Part shown: positions 35,690 through 47,328 of the stretch, one piece after another
Position numbering within the stretch: the first letter of the stretch is position 1
Layout: each line of letters begins with the position of its first letter
Assembly: GCA_964468185.1 (NCBI GenBank)
Contig: CAYXTR010000013.1
Location: 1 to 64,000, forward strand
Source of the DNA: JANQFV01 sp964468185
GTDB lineage: Bacteria; Planctomycetota; Phycisphaerae; UBA1845; Fen-1342
DNA: 64,000 nt
Direction: 5' to 3'
Notes under the pieces: generated by a model
What the model was told of the DNA's origin: nothing
Database searches by the model: none
Seen by the model: the letters and a program-made list of their open reading frames with translations, nothing else
Translations under genes and position numbers: made by a program

Positions 35690-36514
35690 GTGTTGCCAGC
35701 GGTGACGAATGCACAGCCTGTTCAAGTAGAGGATCTGCGCGTCAACGCCGGCGACCGGACAATTCTCGACCTGCCGAGACTCGGTCTTCAGCCAGGCGAA
35801 GTGCTCGGCGTGCTCGGCCCCAACGGCGCCGGCAAAACCACACTGCTCAACGCGCTGCTGGGCTTCCGAAGACCCACCGCGGGCACAATCCGTGTACTTG
35901 AAGTGGACGTTCCGGCTGGCGGTAGCTTCAGCCTGGCCGGGCTTCGGCGGCGCATCGGATACATCCCGCAACTGCTCGCCGCTCACAGCCTCATGCCGCT
36001 GACCGTGCGGGAAATCGTCGCCATCGGCCGCACCGGCCGCGCGGGACTCTTCCGCCGCCTGCAAAGCGCAGACTGGCGGAGCGTGGATGCATGGATCGAC
36101 AAGCTCGGGCTGGCCCCATTGCGAAACGCCGCCTACGCCGAGCTTTCCGGCGGCGAGCAGCGGAAGACCCTACTGGCCCGCGCCATGGTACAGGAGCCCG
36201 AGCTGCTGCTGCTCGACGAGCCGGCCGCCAACCTGGATCTCGGCTGGCGAGAGCGCATCGTTGCGACGCTGCAAGCCCTGCACGATCAGTCGCAACTGCC
36301 CATGATCCTGGTCTGTCACGAACTGGAGGTCCTGCCGCCATGCTGTGAGCGGGTCCTGCTGCTCGAACAGGGCAGGGCCCTTGCCGACGGGGCGCCGCGG
36401 GATGTGCTCACCCCGGACCGTGTCGATCGATTGTACGGACCCGGCTTGCGCATCTGGCACGGCGGCGGGCGGCACAGCGTGCTGCCGGCAAACGAGGGGG
36501 CGTCGCATGTTTGA
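35690..36514 (+). CDS. metal ABC transporter ATPase
   Basis: 274 residues. Start chosen as GTG 35690 or TTG 35693 after GGAG at 35683-35686; GTG 35702 is also possible. Walker A GPNGAGKTT, the Q-loop YIPQLLAAHS, signature LSGGEQRKTLLARAM, Walker B LLLLDEPAANLD and switch His VCHELEV are all in place, as in ZnuC and MntB. It drives import through the permease that follows. Its stop overlaps the permease start by 8 bp. Confidence 0.92.
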   Translation: MLPAVTNAQPVQVEDLRVNAGDRTILDLPRLGLQPGEVLGVLGPNGAGKTTLLNALLGFRRPTAGTIRVLEVDVPAGGSFSLAGLRRRIGYIPQLLAAHSLMPLTVREIVAIGRTGRAGLFRRLQSADWRSVDAWIDKLGLAPLRNAAYAELSGGEQRKTLLARAMVQEPELLLLDEPAANLDLGWRERIVATLQALHDQSQLPMILVCHELEVLPPCCERVLLLEQGRALADGAPRDVLTPDRVDRLYGPGLRIWHGGGRHSVLPANEGASHV

Positions 36515-37337
36515 CCCGTTCTGGTGGCCGGTGCTGTTGGGGGGTGTTATCTCCGGCGCATCGTGCGCCACATTGGGAGTCTACATTGTCGGCATGCGCA
36601 TTCCGTTTCTGGCGGTGTGTGTGTCTCATGCAGCCCTGGCGGGGGCAGTGTTTGGTTCGCTATTCGGCCTCGACCAGGCCTGGATGATGCTGCCGGCGCT
36701 GCTGGCCGCACTCGCCACTGCACTGCTGCTCGGGACACTCGAAGCCCGGGGCGTGCAGCTCGACAGCAACGTGCTCATCGGCGTGCTGTTCTCGCTGTCG
36801 ATGGGCCTCGCGTTTCTGGGAATCGGACTGTTCGGCGTGATGGGCCGCAGCGACAACGATGTTCGCAGCCTCTTGTGGGGCAGTGTGTTGTTCCTGCGCT
36901 GGGCGGATGTCATGTGGATGGGGGCGCTGGCTGCATTGCTGACCACCTTCGTGATGGCCTTGCGAAAGGAACTGCGCGCCATCCTGTTCTCGCGGGTACA
37001 TGCCCTGTCAGCCGGCATTCCCGTCGGCATCGTCTGGACCGGCTTCCTGATTCTCACCAGCGGTGTTCTGACAGTGAACTTCCAGACCGTCGGTGGCCTG
37101 ATGATCTACAGTCTGATCACCAACCCGGCCGTCGCAGCCTTCCAACTTGCCCGTGGTCACGATCGCACACTCACGCTTGCGATCGCCTTCGGCATATTCT
37201 CGAGCCTGGCCGGTTTTCTGGTGGCGAAAGTCACAGACCTCCCGGTCGGTGCGACGATCGTCATCATCTCGTCACTGCTCGTGGTCGTAGCTACCTTGGT
37301 TCGACAGTGGCGCAGCCCGGCAACGGCGCCGGCGTGA
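36507..37337 (+). CDS. metal ABC transporter permease
   Basis: 276 residues, ZnuB/MntC-type ABC-3 permease. Eight or nine membrane helices with the family segments CVSHAALAGAVFG, IGVLFSLSMGLAFLGIG and SGVLTVNFQTVGGLMIYSLI. Starts at MFDPFWWPVLLGGVISG, overlapping the ATPase gene by 8 bp. It ends 22 bp before the convergent NikR gene, with no clear terminator between. Confidence 0.9.
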   Translation: MFDPFWWPVLLGGVISGASCATLGVYIVGMRIPFLAVCVSHAALAGAVFGSLFGLDQAWMMLPALLAALATALLLGTLEARGVQLDSNVLIGVLFSLSMGLAFLGIGLFGVMGRSDNDVRSLLWGSVLFLRWADVMWMGALAALLTTFVMALRKELRAILFSRVHALSAGIPVGIVWTGFLILTSGVLTVNFQTVGGLMIYSLITNPAVAAFQLARGHDRTLTLAIAFGIFSSLAGFLVAKVTDLPVGATIVIISSLLVVVATLVRQWRSPATAPA

Positions 37338-37359
37338 ACTTCGCCGTTGATTTGCCGAT

Positions 37360-37779
37360 CTAATGCAGCTTCTCGCCGGTCGAGCTCATGGCCAGCTCGG
37401 CATGGAGGACCCCGCGCTGCTGTCGCAGCCGATCCGCAACTTCACGCACCCGCGCCGCACTGCCGCGGACCATGATCATCTCGGCACACAGATCGTGCGT
37501 CAGGTGCACGTGCGTGGTTGCCAGAATGTGGTCGTGATGATCGTGTTGTATTTCGATCAGCTTTTCGGAGAGCTGCCGGGCATGGTGGTCATATACCATG
37601 GTAATCGTACCGACGACTTCCTGTTTCTGATCCGCCCACTGTTGCTCGACCAGTCGATGGCGAATGAGGTCGCGGATGAACTCGGAGCGGTTGGTGTAGC
37701 GGCTGGATTGCACCAGGCGTTCGAGCTGGTCCGCCAGCGGTTTCTCGAGTGATATGCTGAGGCGCGTAAGCTCCGACAT
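37360..37779 (-). CDS. nikR: nickel-responsive regulator
   Basis: 139 residues from the ATG at 37779; upstream frame to 37908 is not used because the ribbon-helix-helix domain begins here (MSELTRLSISLEKPLADQLE). Metal-binding ACT-like domain with the nickel ligands visible as HDHHDHILATTHVHLTHDLC, matching the His76, His87/His89 and Cys95 pattern of NikR. In the family it represses nickel import genes when nickel is bound. It faces the ABC transporter genes and is the likely regulator. Confidence 0.93.
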   Translation of the reverse strand: MSELTRLSISLEKPLADQLERLVQSSRYTNRSEFIRDLIRHRLVEQQWADQKQEVVGTITMVYDHHARQLSEKLIEIQHDHHDHILATTHVHLTHDLCAEMIMVRGSAARVREVADRLRQQRGVLHAELAMSSTGEKLH

Positions 37780-37859
37780 GGCAGTCTCCGTGCAGAGGGT
37801 ATCCGTGGCAGAGTATACGCCTTCACGCCTGCTCGAACGAGATGCGTGCCGGAGGGGGG

Positions 37860-40799
<2,940 letters not shown>

Positions 40800-41287
40800 T
40801 CGGAAAGCTCCCGTTGGACGACACTTGCGCTCATTAGTGCATCGGTTAGGGGGAGCGGAGGCTTGCCTCAGGTGCCAGCGGGGTCGTGGGGATGTGCTAT
40901 TTCTTGCCCCATACGACTGTTAGGCGCGTTCGGCGGCGTCGATTGGCCGGAGTCGTCTCCAGCGGCGGTCCGATAACGACCGTCGCAAAGGTGAAACTGC
41001 ATCGCAGGCTGCTCAGGGATGCACGACAGTGCAAGAGGCCGCCTGTTCGCTGCCCCCGCGGTGTGCTGAATCTCGCGCCGACCGTGCGTTATCGCTTCGG
41101 CCCTCGGTTGATTCCTGCCGATACTGCGCGTAGGCTAGCGTCCCGGTCGAGGTGGACTCCAGGTCGGCGTCGGCCCGGGGCGGGAAAGAACCATGCTGCC
41201 GCACTGGCGGATCCCACGCAGTCTCCGTCGCCGGCAGGAGGTGGTTTGTGGACTGCGCAGTTCCTCGCTTACATACCTGGAGGGCGC
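40800..41287. other. 488-bp intergenic region before PLP enzyme
   Basis: This region lies between the divergent histidine kinase and the PLP enzyme. A GGAGG at 41278-41282 is the ribosome-binding site of the enzyme. I looked for SAM- and SAH-riboswitch-like conserved stems because the gene is in sulfur amino acid metabolism, but found no match. The length suggests at least two promoters and room for an unrecognised leader. Confidence 0.5.
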
Positions 41288-42523
41288 ATGACCCACCGTA
41301 AGAACCTTTCGCAGGACACTCTGGCCGTACATGCTGGTGTCGATGATCGCCAATTCCATCCTGCGGTACCGCCGATCTATCAAACCTCCACCTTCGCCTT
41401 TACGAGTGCCGAACACGGCGCGGCCCTCTTTGCTGGTGAGGAGAAGGGGTACATCTACTCCCGCATGGGCAACCCGACCGTCGAGGCCGCCGAACGTGCC
41501 GTCGCGGCGCTCGAAGGTGGCTTTGCGGCCCTGGCCTGCTCCAGCGGGATGGCGGCTATCCACACCGCACTGGCGGCTTTGGTGAAGCAGGGCGACCACG
41601 TCGTCTGCAGCGAGGCCGTCTACGGTCCGACCTGTACGCTCGTCGGCACCATCATGGCCCAGTTCGGCATCGAATCATCGATGGTGGACACCGCCGACTA
41701 TGATGCCGTCGAACACGCGATCCAGCCTAATACGAAGGTGGTGTACGTCGAGACGCCGTGCAATCCGACGCTGGTGATCGCCAATCTGGAGGCCATTGCG
41801 AAGCTGGCCCACGATCGGGGTGCGCTCCTGGTCGTCGACAATACTTTCATGAGCCCGATCCTCCAGAAGCCCTTCAAGTTCGGCGCTGACGTCGTGGTCC
41901 ACAGTCTGACGAAGTTCCTCAATGGCCACGCCGACGTCGTGGGCGGCATGATCGTCGTCCGCGAGGAAGAGCTCTATGCACCCATGCGCCGGGCACTGAA
42001 TCACTATGGCGGCGTCCTGCCACCGTTCGAGTCCTTCCTGGTCCATCGTGGCATCAAGACGCTTCCGCTGCGCATGAAGCGGCACTGCGAAAGTGCCCAG
42101 AAGATCGCGGAGTATCTCGAACAGCACGAGCAGGTCGATTGGGTGCGCTATCCGGGCCTGAAGAACCACCCGCAATACGACCTCGCCCAGGAGCAGATGA
42201 CCGGGCCTGGTGCCATTATCTCGTTCAATCTGAAGGGTGGCCTCGAAGCCGGCCGCCGCATGATGAATGCTGTCAAGCTGTGTCTGCTGGCTGTCAGCCT
42301 TGGTGGTGTGGAAACGCTGATTCAGCATCCGGCGAGCATGACGCATGCTTCGATGGGGGCAGAAGCGCGTCGTCAGGCCCATATCGGCGACGGTCTGGTG
42401 CGTTTGTCAGTTGGTGTGGAGGACGTGGACGACCTGATCGCCGACCTCGACCAGGCCCTCGATGCCGCCTCGAATCAAACCCGCGTCAGTACGCCAAAGG
42501 CAATTCAACCTGCCGTAAGCTGA
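41288..42523 (+). CDS. methionine gamma-lyase-like PLP enzyme
   Basis: 411 residues from the ATG at 41288 after GGAGG; the frame runs open to 40886 but that extension is not conserved-looking. Cys/Met-metabolism family with Tyr112 (SEAVYGPTCTLV) and PLP lysine K209 in VHSLTKFLNG. Overall similarity is closest to methionine gamma-lyase (SRMGNPTVEAAERAVAALEGG, QHPASMTHASM), but the Cys of the MGL YGCT motif is replaced by Pro (YGPT). It could be gamma-lyase, cystathionine gamma-lyase or gamma-synthase. Confidence 0.88.
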   Translation: MTHRKNLSQDTLAVHAGVDDRQFHPAVPPIYQTSTFAFTSAEHGAALFAGEEKGYIYSRMGNPTVEAAERAVAALEGGFAALACSSGMAAIHTALAALVKQGDHVVCSEAVYGPTCTLVGTIMAQFGIESSMVDTADYDAVEHAIQPNTKVVYVETPCNPTLVIANLEAIAKLAHDRGALLVVDNTFMSPILQKPFKFGADVVVHSLTKFLNGHADVVGGMIVVREEELYAPMRRALNHYGGVLPPFESFLVHRGIKTLPLRMKRHCESAQKIAEYLEQHEQVDWVRYPGLKNHPQYDLAQEQMTGPGAIISFNLKGGLEAGRRMMNAVKLCLLAVSLGGVETLIQHPASMTHASMGAEARRQAHIGDGLVRLSVGVEDVDDLIADLDQALDAASNQTRVSTPKAIQPAVS

Positions 42524-42554
42524 GGCGCCTCGCAGCGAATTCGCTTGCAACCCC

Positions 42555-42589
42555 ATCCCCGCGGCTTGCCAGGCGGGCACCGCGGGGAT
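42555..42589. terminator. strong hairpin between convergent genes
   Basis: ATCCCCGCGG (42555-42564) and CCGCGGGGAT (42580-42589) form a perfect 10-bp outer stem, with an inner TGCC/GGCA pair. It lies between the PLP enzyme stop (42523) and the EgtD end (42602), which are convergent, so it is very likely a bidirectional terminator. Confidence 0.7.
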
Positions 42590-42601
42590 TCCTGCAATTC
42601 G

Positions 42602-43585
42602 TCAGGCAGCCGCAGCCGGTTCCAGTAACTGCACGCTGAAGAGCCGGTTACGGTCCATCCAGACGCGTCGCACGTGGAAGCCGGCGGTGCCGGCGAATTC
42701 CGCGAACTCCTCGGGAGCGTACTTGTACGAATACTCGGTGTAGAGCTTCTCGCGCGCCCGGATTCGTACGGCCTCGTCGCCAATGTGCACGACTTGGTCA
42801 CGCTGACTGACCAGCCCCATCTCGATGCGTCCGAGCTCGACGTTGTACGGCGCGGTGTAGACAAACTGCGAAATGTCGAAGTCGGCCCCCAACTCACGAT
42901 TCAGCCGCTCCAGGTAGTTCATCGCGAACCGGCCGGACACGCCGTCCGCGTCGTCATACGCCGGTTCGAGAATCTTGGCATCCTTCTTCACATCCACCCC
43001 CAGCAGCACGCCGCCGGTGGTGCCCACCAGCTTGTGCATCTGCGCGAGTAGTTGCCGCGCCACCTGGGGCTTGAAATTGCCGATGGTCGAGCCGGGGATA
43101 TAGACAATGCGGCGCCGCGGCATGCGTGTGCACGTGGGCAGATCGAAGTCGGACATGAAATCCGCACACACCGGCAGCACTTCGAGCGCGACGAACTTCT
43201 CGTTCAGCTTATGCGCCACGTCCGCGAGTTGCTCGCACGCGATATCCACCGGGACGTAACCAGCCGGCTCGTACAAGTGCCCCAGCAGCAGTTCCGTCTT
43301 CATGCCGCTGCCACTCCCCGGTTCGATCACCAGTGCTCCCGGCCCGATCAGCTCGGCCATTTCCGCCAGGTGCGTTTCGAGGATGCCCAGTTCCGTATTG
43401 GTCGGATAATACTCCTCGGTTTCGCAAATCTCTTCGAAGAGCTTCGCGCCCCGCTCGTCATACAAGTACAGGCTGGGTAGCTCCTTGCGGTCTTGTCGCA
43501 GGGCGGCGAGCACATCAGCCCGCATCGCCGCAGTCGCCGGCGATTGATCGTCCACCTCGATCCGTGATGCCTCGCTCGCGCTCAT
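42602..43585 (-). CDS. egtD: L-histidine N-alpha-methyltransferase (EgtD)
   Basis: 327 residues from the ATG at 43585. Trimethylates histidine to hercynine with SAM, the first step of ergothioneine synthesis. Motifs: LPSLYLYDERGAKLFEEIC, EEYYPTNTEL, LVIEPGSGSGMKTELLL, YIPGSTIGNF (EgtD signature), DVKKDAKILEPAYDD and the C-terminal REKLYTEYSYKY. Overlaps the EgtB stop by 4 bp, so the two are translated from one message. Confidence 0.93.
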   Translation of the reverse strand: MSASEASRIEVDDQSPATAAMRADVLAALRQDRKELPSLYLYDERGAKLFEEICETEEYYPTNTELGILETHLAEMAELIGPGALVIEPGSGSGMKTELLLGHLYEPAGYVPVDIACEQLADVAHKLNEKFVALEVLPVCADFMSDFDLPTCTRMPRRRIVYIPGSTIGNFKPQVARQLLAQMHKLVGTTGGVLLGVDVKKDAKILEPAYDDADGVSGRFAMNYLERLNRELGADFDISQFVYTAPYNVELGRIEMGLVSQRDQVVHIGDEAVRIRAREKLYTEYSYKYAPEEFAEFAGTAGFHVRRVWMDRNRLFSVQLLEPAAAA

Positions 43586-44904
43586 ACCGATCTCCCGAGT
43601 CGCAGGCCGCCAAACTGCCAGCGGCAATGCGGATGAAAAAAGTTGCGATACGTCGGACGCACATGTGATTGCGACGTGACACACGAGCCACCCCGCAGCA
43701 CCATCTGCCCCGACATGAACTTACCGTTGTATTCGCCCAGCGCACCCCGCGGCGGCTGATAGCCCGGATAGCCGACGTACGGGCTCGAGGTCCACTCCCA
43801 CACGTCGCCGAAAAGCTGGGCCACCTGCCCGGACGGATTGCGCTCGACCGGGGTCGGATGGCACGCTCCGCTTTCGACGAAATTGCCCGCCATGGGCGTA
43901 CACGCCGCGGCCAGCTCCCACTCCGCTTCGGTCGGCAAACGCGCCCCGGCCCAGCGAGCATATGCGTCCGCCTCGTAATGGCTGATGTGCGTCACGGGCT
44001 CGGCGGGCTCGACCGCCCGCATTCCGCTCAACGTGAAGTTCCACCACTCCCCGTCCTGCCGCTCCCAGTAGAGTGGGGCCTGCCAGCCCTCGTCCTGTAC
44101 GCGTGCCCAGCCGTCGGATAGCCACAGCTCAGGTCGGCGATACCCGCCGTCAGACATGAACTCCATGTACTCGCCGTTCGTGACCAGCCGATCTGCGATC
44201 TCAAAGGCTGCCACGAACGCCCGATGGCGTGGCTTCTCATTGTCGTATGCGAAGCCGTCGCCCGAATACCCGATCTCGCACAATTCCTCGTCGAACCCGA
44301 TCCACGTGGGCCGCGGCTTGATCTCGCCCGACTGAACTGTGCCCTTGCGATAGACTGGATTCAGCGGATTGCACGAGAACACATGCTTGATGTCCATCAG
44401 CATCAATTCCTGATGCTGCTGCTCATGGTGCAGGCCCGTTTCGATCGTACGCGCGAGTTCTGCCTCCGCCGCCGGATCGAACTCGGCCAGCAACACGCCC
44501 ATCTGCTCATCAACTGCCGCCCGATACGCGTATATGTCCTTCACCGTCGGACGCGACAGCAGTCCGCGTCGCGGTTGCGGATACTGCGGCCCCAGCGTGT
44601 TGTAGTATGAATTGAACAGATACGCGTAGTCGTAGTTGTAAACGCGACGCTCCGGCCGCGCCCTCAATAACACGAGCGTTTCGAAGAACCACGTCGTATG
44701 TGCCAGATGCCAACGCGTCGGACTTACATCTGGCATTGACTGCACAACATAATCCTCCGTCTCCAGTGTCTCACACAAGAACTCCGTGAACTGTCGCACG
44801 CGCCGGTAACGCTTCGCCAGCGACACGCGCGCTTCAAGTCCAGCCCCCGGCCAGGCGCATCGCCGCTGCACGCCGGCGTTGGTCGGTTTCGGTGCGGGGC
44901 TCAT
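43582..44904 (-). CDS. egtB: ergothioneine sulfoxide synthase (EgtB)
   Basis: 440 residues from the ATG at 44904; an ATG at 44952 is in frame but less likely. Iron-dependent C-S bond formation between hercynine and a thiol (cysteine or gamma-glutamylcysteine). N-terminal DinB-like domain has the iron histidines in RWHLAHTTWFF (H69) and GLHHEQQHQEL (H160 and H164). The C-terminal FGE-sulfatase-like domain includes VTNGEYMEFMSDGGY, RLPTEAEWELAA and the end SHVRPTYRNFFHPHCRWQFG. No EgtA, EgtC or EgtE is present, so the thiol donor and final C-S lyase are unknown. Confidence 0.93.
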   Translation of the reverse strand: MSPAPKPTNAGVQRRCAWPGAGLEARVSLAKRYRRVRQFTEFLCETLETEDYVVQSMPDVSPTRWHLAHTTWFFETLVLLRARPERRVYNYDYAYLFNSYYNTLGPQYPQPRRGLLSRPTVKDIYAYRAAVDEQMGVLLAEFDPAAEAELARTIETGLHHEQQHQELMLMDIKHVFSCNPLNPVYRKGTVQSGEIKPRPTWIGFDEELCEIGYSGDGFAYDNEKPRHRAFVAAFEIADRLVTNGEYMEFMSDGGYRRPELWLSDGWARVQDEGWQAPLYWERQDGEWWNFTLSGMRAVEPAEPVTHISHYEADAYARWAGARLPTEAEWELAAACTPMAGNFVESGACHPTPVERNPSGQVAQLFGDVWEWTSSPYVGYPGYQPPRGALGEYNGKFMSGQMVLRGGSCVTSQSHVRPTYRNFFHPHCRWQFGGLRLGRSV

Positions 44905-45101
44905 GATGGGGTTCCAACCAGGATGCTCGCCCGGCATCCAGCGCGCTCTCACGCTGAGATGATCTCACAGCGGAAGGGCAACCGAACACCCGATGCACTA
45001 GAGGATTGTTACCGCCCGGCAGATTCTGTCAACCTGACGCAGCGATGCACCCGGCCCGCTCCGACGCATACCGCACAAACACGTCACGCGTCGCGGAACG
45101 C

Positions 45102-46598
45102 CTACGGATTTCGACGCATATGCTCAATCAGGTCACGTACCGGAACGCTCGCCATGCTTGTCGCCGAATCAGACATGGCATATGGCAGATAGACCACGTC
45201 ATTGTGAATCAACGCCCCACACGAATACACGACATTCGGCACATACCCCTCGCGCTCCGTCTCGTTCGGGATTAGTAAGGGTTCGCGTGTCTGCCCGAGA
45301 ATCTTCGACGGATCCTCCAAATCCAGCAATGTCGCACCAATGCAATACTGCCGCATCGGACCCACGCCGTGCGTAATCAGCAGCCAGCCCGCCTCAGTTT
45401 CCAGCGGGGACCCACAATTGCCGATCTGCACGAATTCCCACGGATACTTCGGCGTTTGGAGCAGCTTGCCCTCGTTCCAGAAGCGTACGTTCGTCGACCA
45501 CATCAGGTACATGTTCTCGCCATCCACCCGCGAGACCATCATGTACCAGCCGTTTACGCGCCGTGGGAACAGCGCCGTGCCTTTGTTTTGCGCAAACTTC
45601 CCGTTAAGCGTGTTAATGCGGAAGCGATGAAACTCCTGCGTCTCCAGTAGCTGCGGCAGAATGTAGAAACCGTTATATGCCGTGTATGTACCATAAAACG
45701 TAACAGACCCGTCATCGTCGACGAACCGCACAAACCGCGCATCCTCGATGCCGCGACTCTCGTTCTCGCTCACGGGGAAGATCACGACCTCAGACACGTC
45801 GCAATCCTCCGGGAATGAGAGCTGGTAATTCGAGCGCGCCAGCCAGCGCATCTTCTCGGCCGTCTGCTCGAACAGTTCGCCCGGCACGTCGCTGCGAATC
45901 GTCGTGTCGATCGCCGTGAGCAGATCAGAATACTGAAACTCCTCGCCCAGCCGATCGAGAATGTCCCCCGCAATATCGTTGTACGCTCCCATCTCGATCA
46001 GCTTCAGAAAGAACGTGTGCTTGTGATACGCGTGATCACGTACCTTGCGGGCAGCTTCCACGTACCGGCTCACACGATGGAACGTCACCTTGCCGCGGGC
46101 GCTGATCATCCCCGTCCGGAAAGCGACCGACGAGACGTGGCCCTCGCCCGTCGCGCGCAGGCTCATGATGAACCGCACCGCGCCGTTCGGCACATCGCTC
46201 TGATCAGGATGCGGCACAATCGACGGGTTGAAAAGCGCGGCCGCCTCGATCGAGTACTCCATCGTGAAGTATGCCCCCAACAGCCGCCGCCGGTCCTCCG
46301 ATAGTTGCATCGGCTCGGCAATAAGTGGTGCCGGCAATTCCTCGAAGTGTCGCTCGAATACCCCCTCGACGTCCTTGTGTCGCTTCGCGAAGTCTCGCCG
46401 GACATGCCGCAGCAGCCGGGCCACTTCCCGATCGGACAGACCTTGCACACGGTCAATTACCGCCTGGATCCGCTCGGGACCGCCGGGCAGGAACGGCCGC
46501 GTAATCACCCGCCGATCGTCAGACAGAAACTGCTCCGGCATACGCCGCACCGTGAGTCGCCCCCGGTTGCTACGCTTGCGAACGGTTTTCGTGCTCAT
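45102..46598 (-). CDS. GH130 family phosphorylase
   Basis: 498 residues from the ATG at 46598. Related to beta-mannoside phosphorylases, which split or build mannosyl linkages with phosphate. GH130 hallmarks include the catalytic Asp region in ESRGIEDARFVRF, YGTYTAYNGF, KGTALFPRRVNGWYMMVSR and ETEAGWLLITHGVGPMRQYCIGATLLDLEDPSK. Bacterial GH130 proteins work on mannan, mannosyl-glucose or mannosyl-N-acetylglucosamine. The glycogen synthase nearby suggests a carbohydrate cluster, but the substrate is not clear. Confidence 0.85.
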   Translation of the reverse strand: MSTKTVRKRSNRGRLTVRRMPEQFLSDDRRVITRPFLPGGPERIQAVIDRVQGLSDREVARLLRHVRRDFAKRHKDVEGVFERHFEELPAPLIAEPMQLSEDRRRLLGAYFTMEYSIEAAALFNPSIVPHPDQSDVPNGAVRFIMSLRATGEGHVSSVAFRTGMISARGKVTFHRVSRYVEAARKVRDHAYHKHTFFLKLIEMGAYNDIAGDILDRLGEEFQYSDLLTAIDTTIRSDVPGELFEQTAEKMRWLARSNYQLSFPEDCDVSEVVIFPVSENESRGIEDARFVRFVDDDGSVTFYGTYTAYNGFYILPQLLETQEFHRFRINTLNGKFAQNKGTALFPRRVNGWYMMVSRVDGENMYLMWSTNVRFWNEGKLLQTPKYPWEFVQIGNCGSPLETEAGWLLITHGVGPMRQYCIGATLLDLEDPSKILGQTREPLLIPNETEREGYVPNVVYSCGALIHNDVVYLPYAMSDSATSMASVPVRDLIEHMRRNP

Positions 46599-46763
46599 GA
46601 CCTGCACATTCCTTGCAGCCGCACTCGCGTGAATCGGATACAGACCGGAACATGAAACGACCGGCCCGCCACACACCGGCTTGACCCGCGGCAGATTAAC
46701 AATACCGGACGTAGCTGACTATCCTGTTCGTCTGAGAAACTACGACCCCGGTCGGAGGCATGC

Positions 46764-47225
46764 TCAAGTTGGTCCCGGCGGCACCAGGTCCTTCACCCGG
46801 TCCAGCGAATCTGCCAGCCACATCTGTGTTCCGATCAGCACCGCCGCCACGGCGACCCAGGATAGCAGGACAAAGCCGCTGATCAGAATACCGGCCCACG
46901 CCCAGCCGACCCCGCTAACATGCTCTCCCCGCCGCCCGGCCCGGCGAATCCGCAGCAGGCTTGCCACCCCCAAGACGATCCCCGCCACTTGTGAAGCGAC
47001 CGGAATCAGGGCCGTGAACGCGCAGGCCGCCGAAGCCAGCGCCAGCTTATCGGTCGTCCGCAGCCACGCCATGCCGCCATCATCCGGCAACGCCACGGGC
47101 ACCTGCCCGCCGGTGACCCGCGTGATCTCCGCGTGCTCGGACGGTGTGGTCTGCTGTGCGGGCGGCGCGAGCGATCTCCGGGCATCGTTGACCGTATAGG
47201 TGTTGGTTTCGGATTTGTATGACAC
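46764..47225 (-). CDS. small DUF4190-like membrane protein
   Basis: 153 residues from a GTG at 47225, chosen because GAGG lies seven nt upstream; an ATG at 47309 is in frame. Two membrane helices are visible in the C-terminal half (LALASAACAFTALIPVASQV and AGILISGFVLLSWVAVAAVL), the arrangement of DUF4190-type proteins. The N terminus is polar. It sits between the GH130 and glycogen synthase genes in the same direction. Confidence 0.7.
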   Translation of the reverse strand: MSYKSETNTYTVNDARRSLAPPAQQTTPSEHAEITRVTGGQVPVALPDDGGMAWLRTTDKLALASAACAFTALIPVASQVAGIVLGVASLLRIRRAGRRGEHVSGVGWAWAGILISGFVLLSWVAVAAVLIGTQMWLADSLDRVKDLVPPGPT

Positions 47226-47328
47226 GGCATGCACCTCGGACTGACGGCTGGCTGGCCAGCGGCTCCGCAGTGCATACATCGGGCGTTCGCTGCCCCCACG
47301 TGCAGTCATTCCGGCGGCTGGCGCTCGT

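Noticed and set aside
40886..41287. SAM-type riboswitch or N-terminal extension of the PLP enzyme
   Set aside because: No conserved riboswitch core was seen, and the frame upstream of the ATG at 41288 has no conserved-looking residues.
41675..42382. 235-residue minus-strand ORF over the PLP enzyme
   Set aside because: Antisense to the PLP-lysine region of a clear enzyme; no ribosome-binding site.
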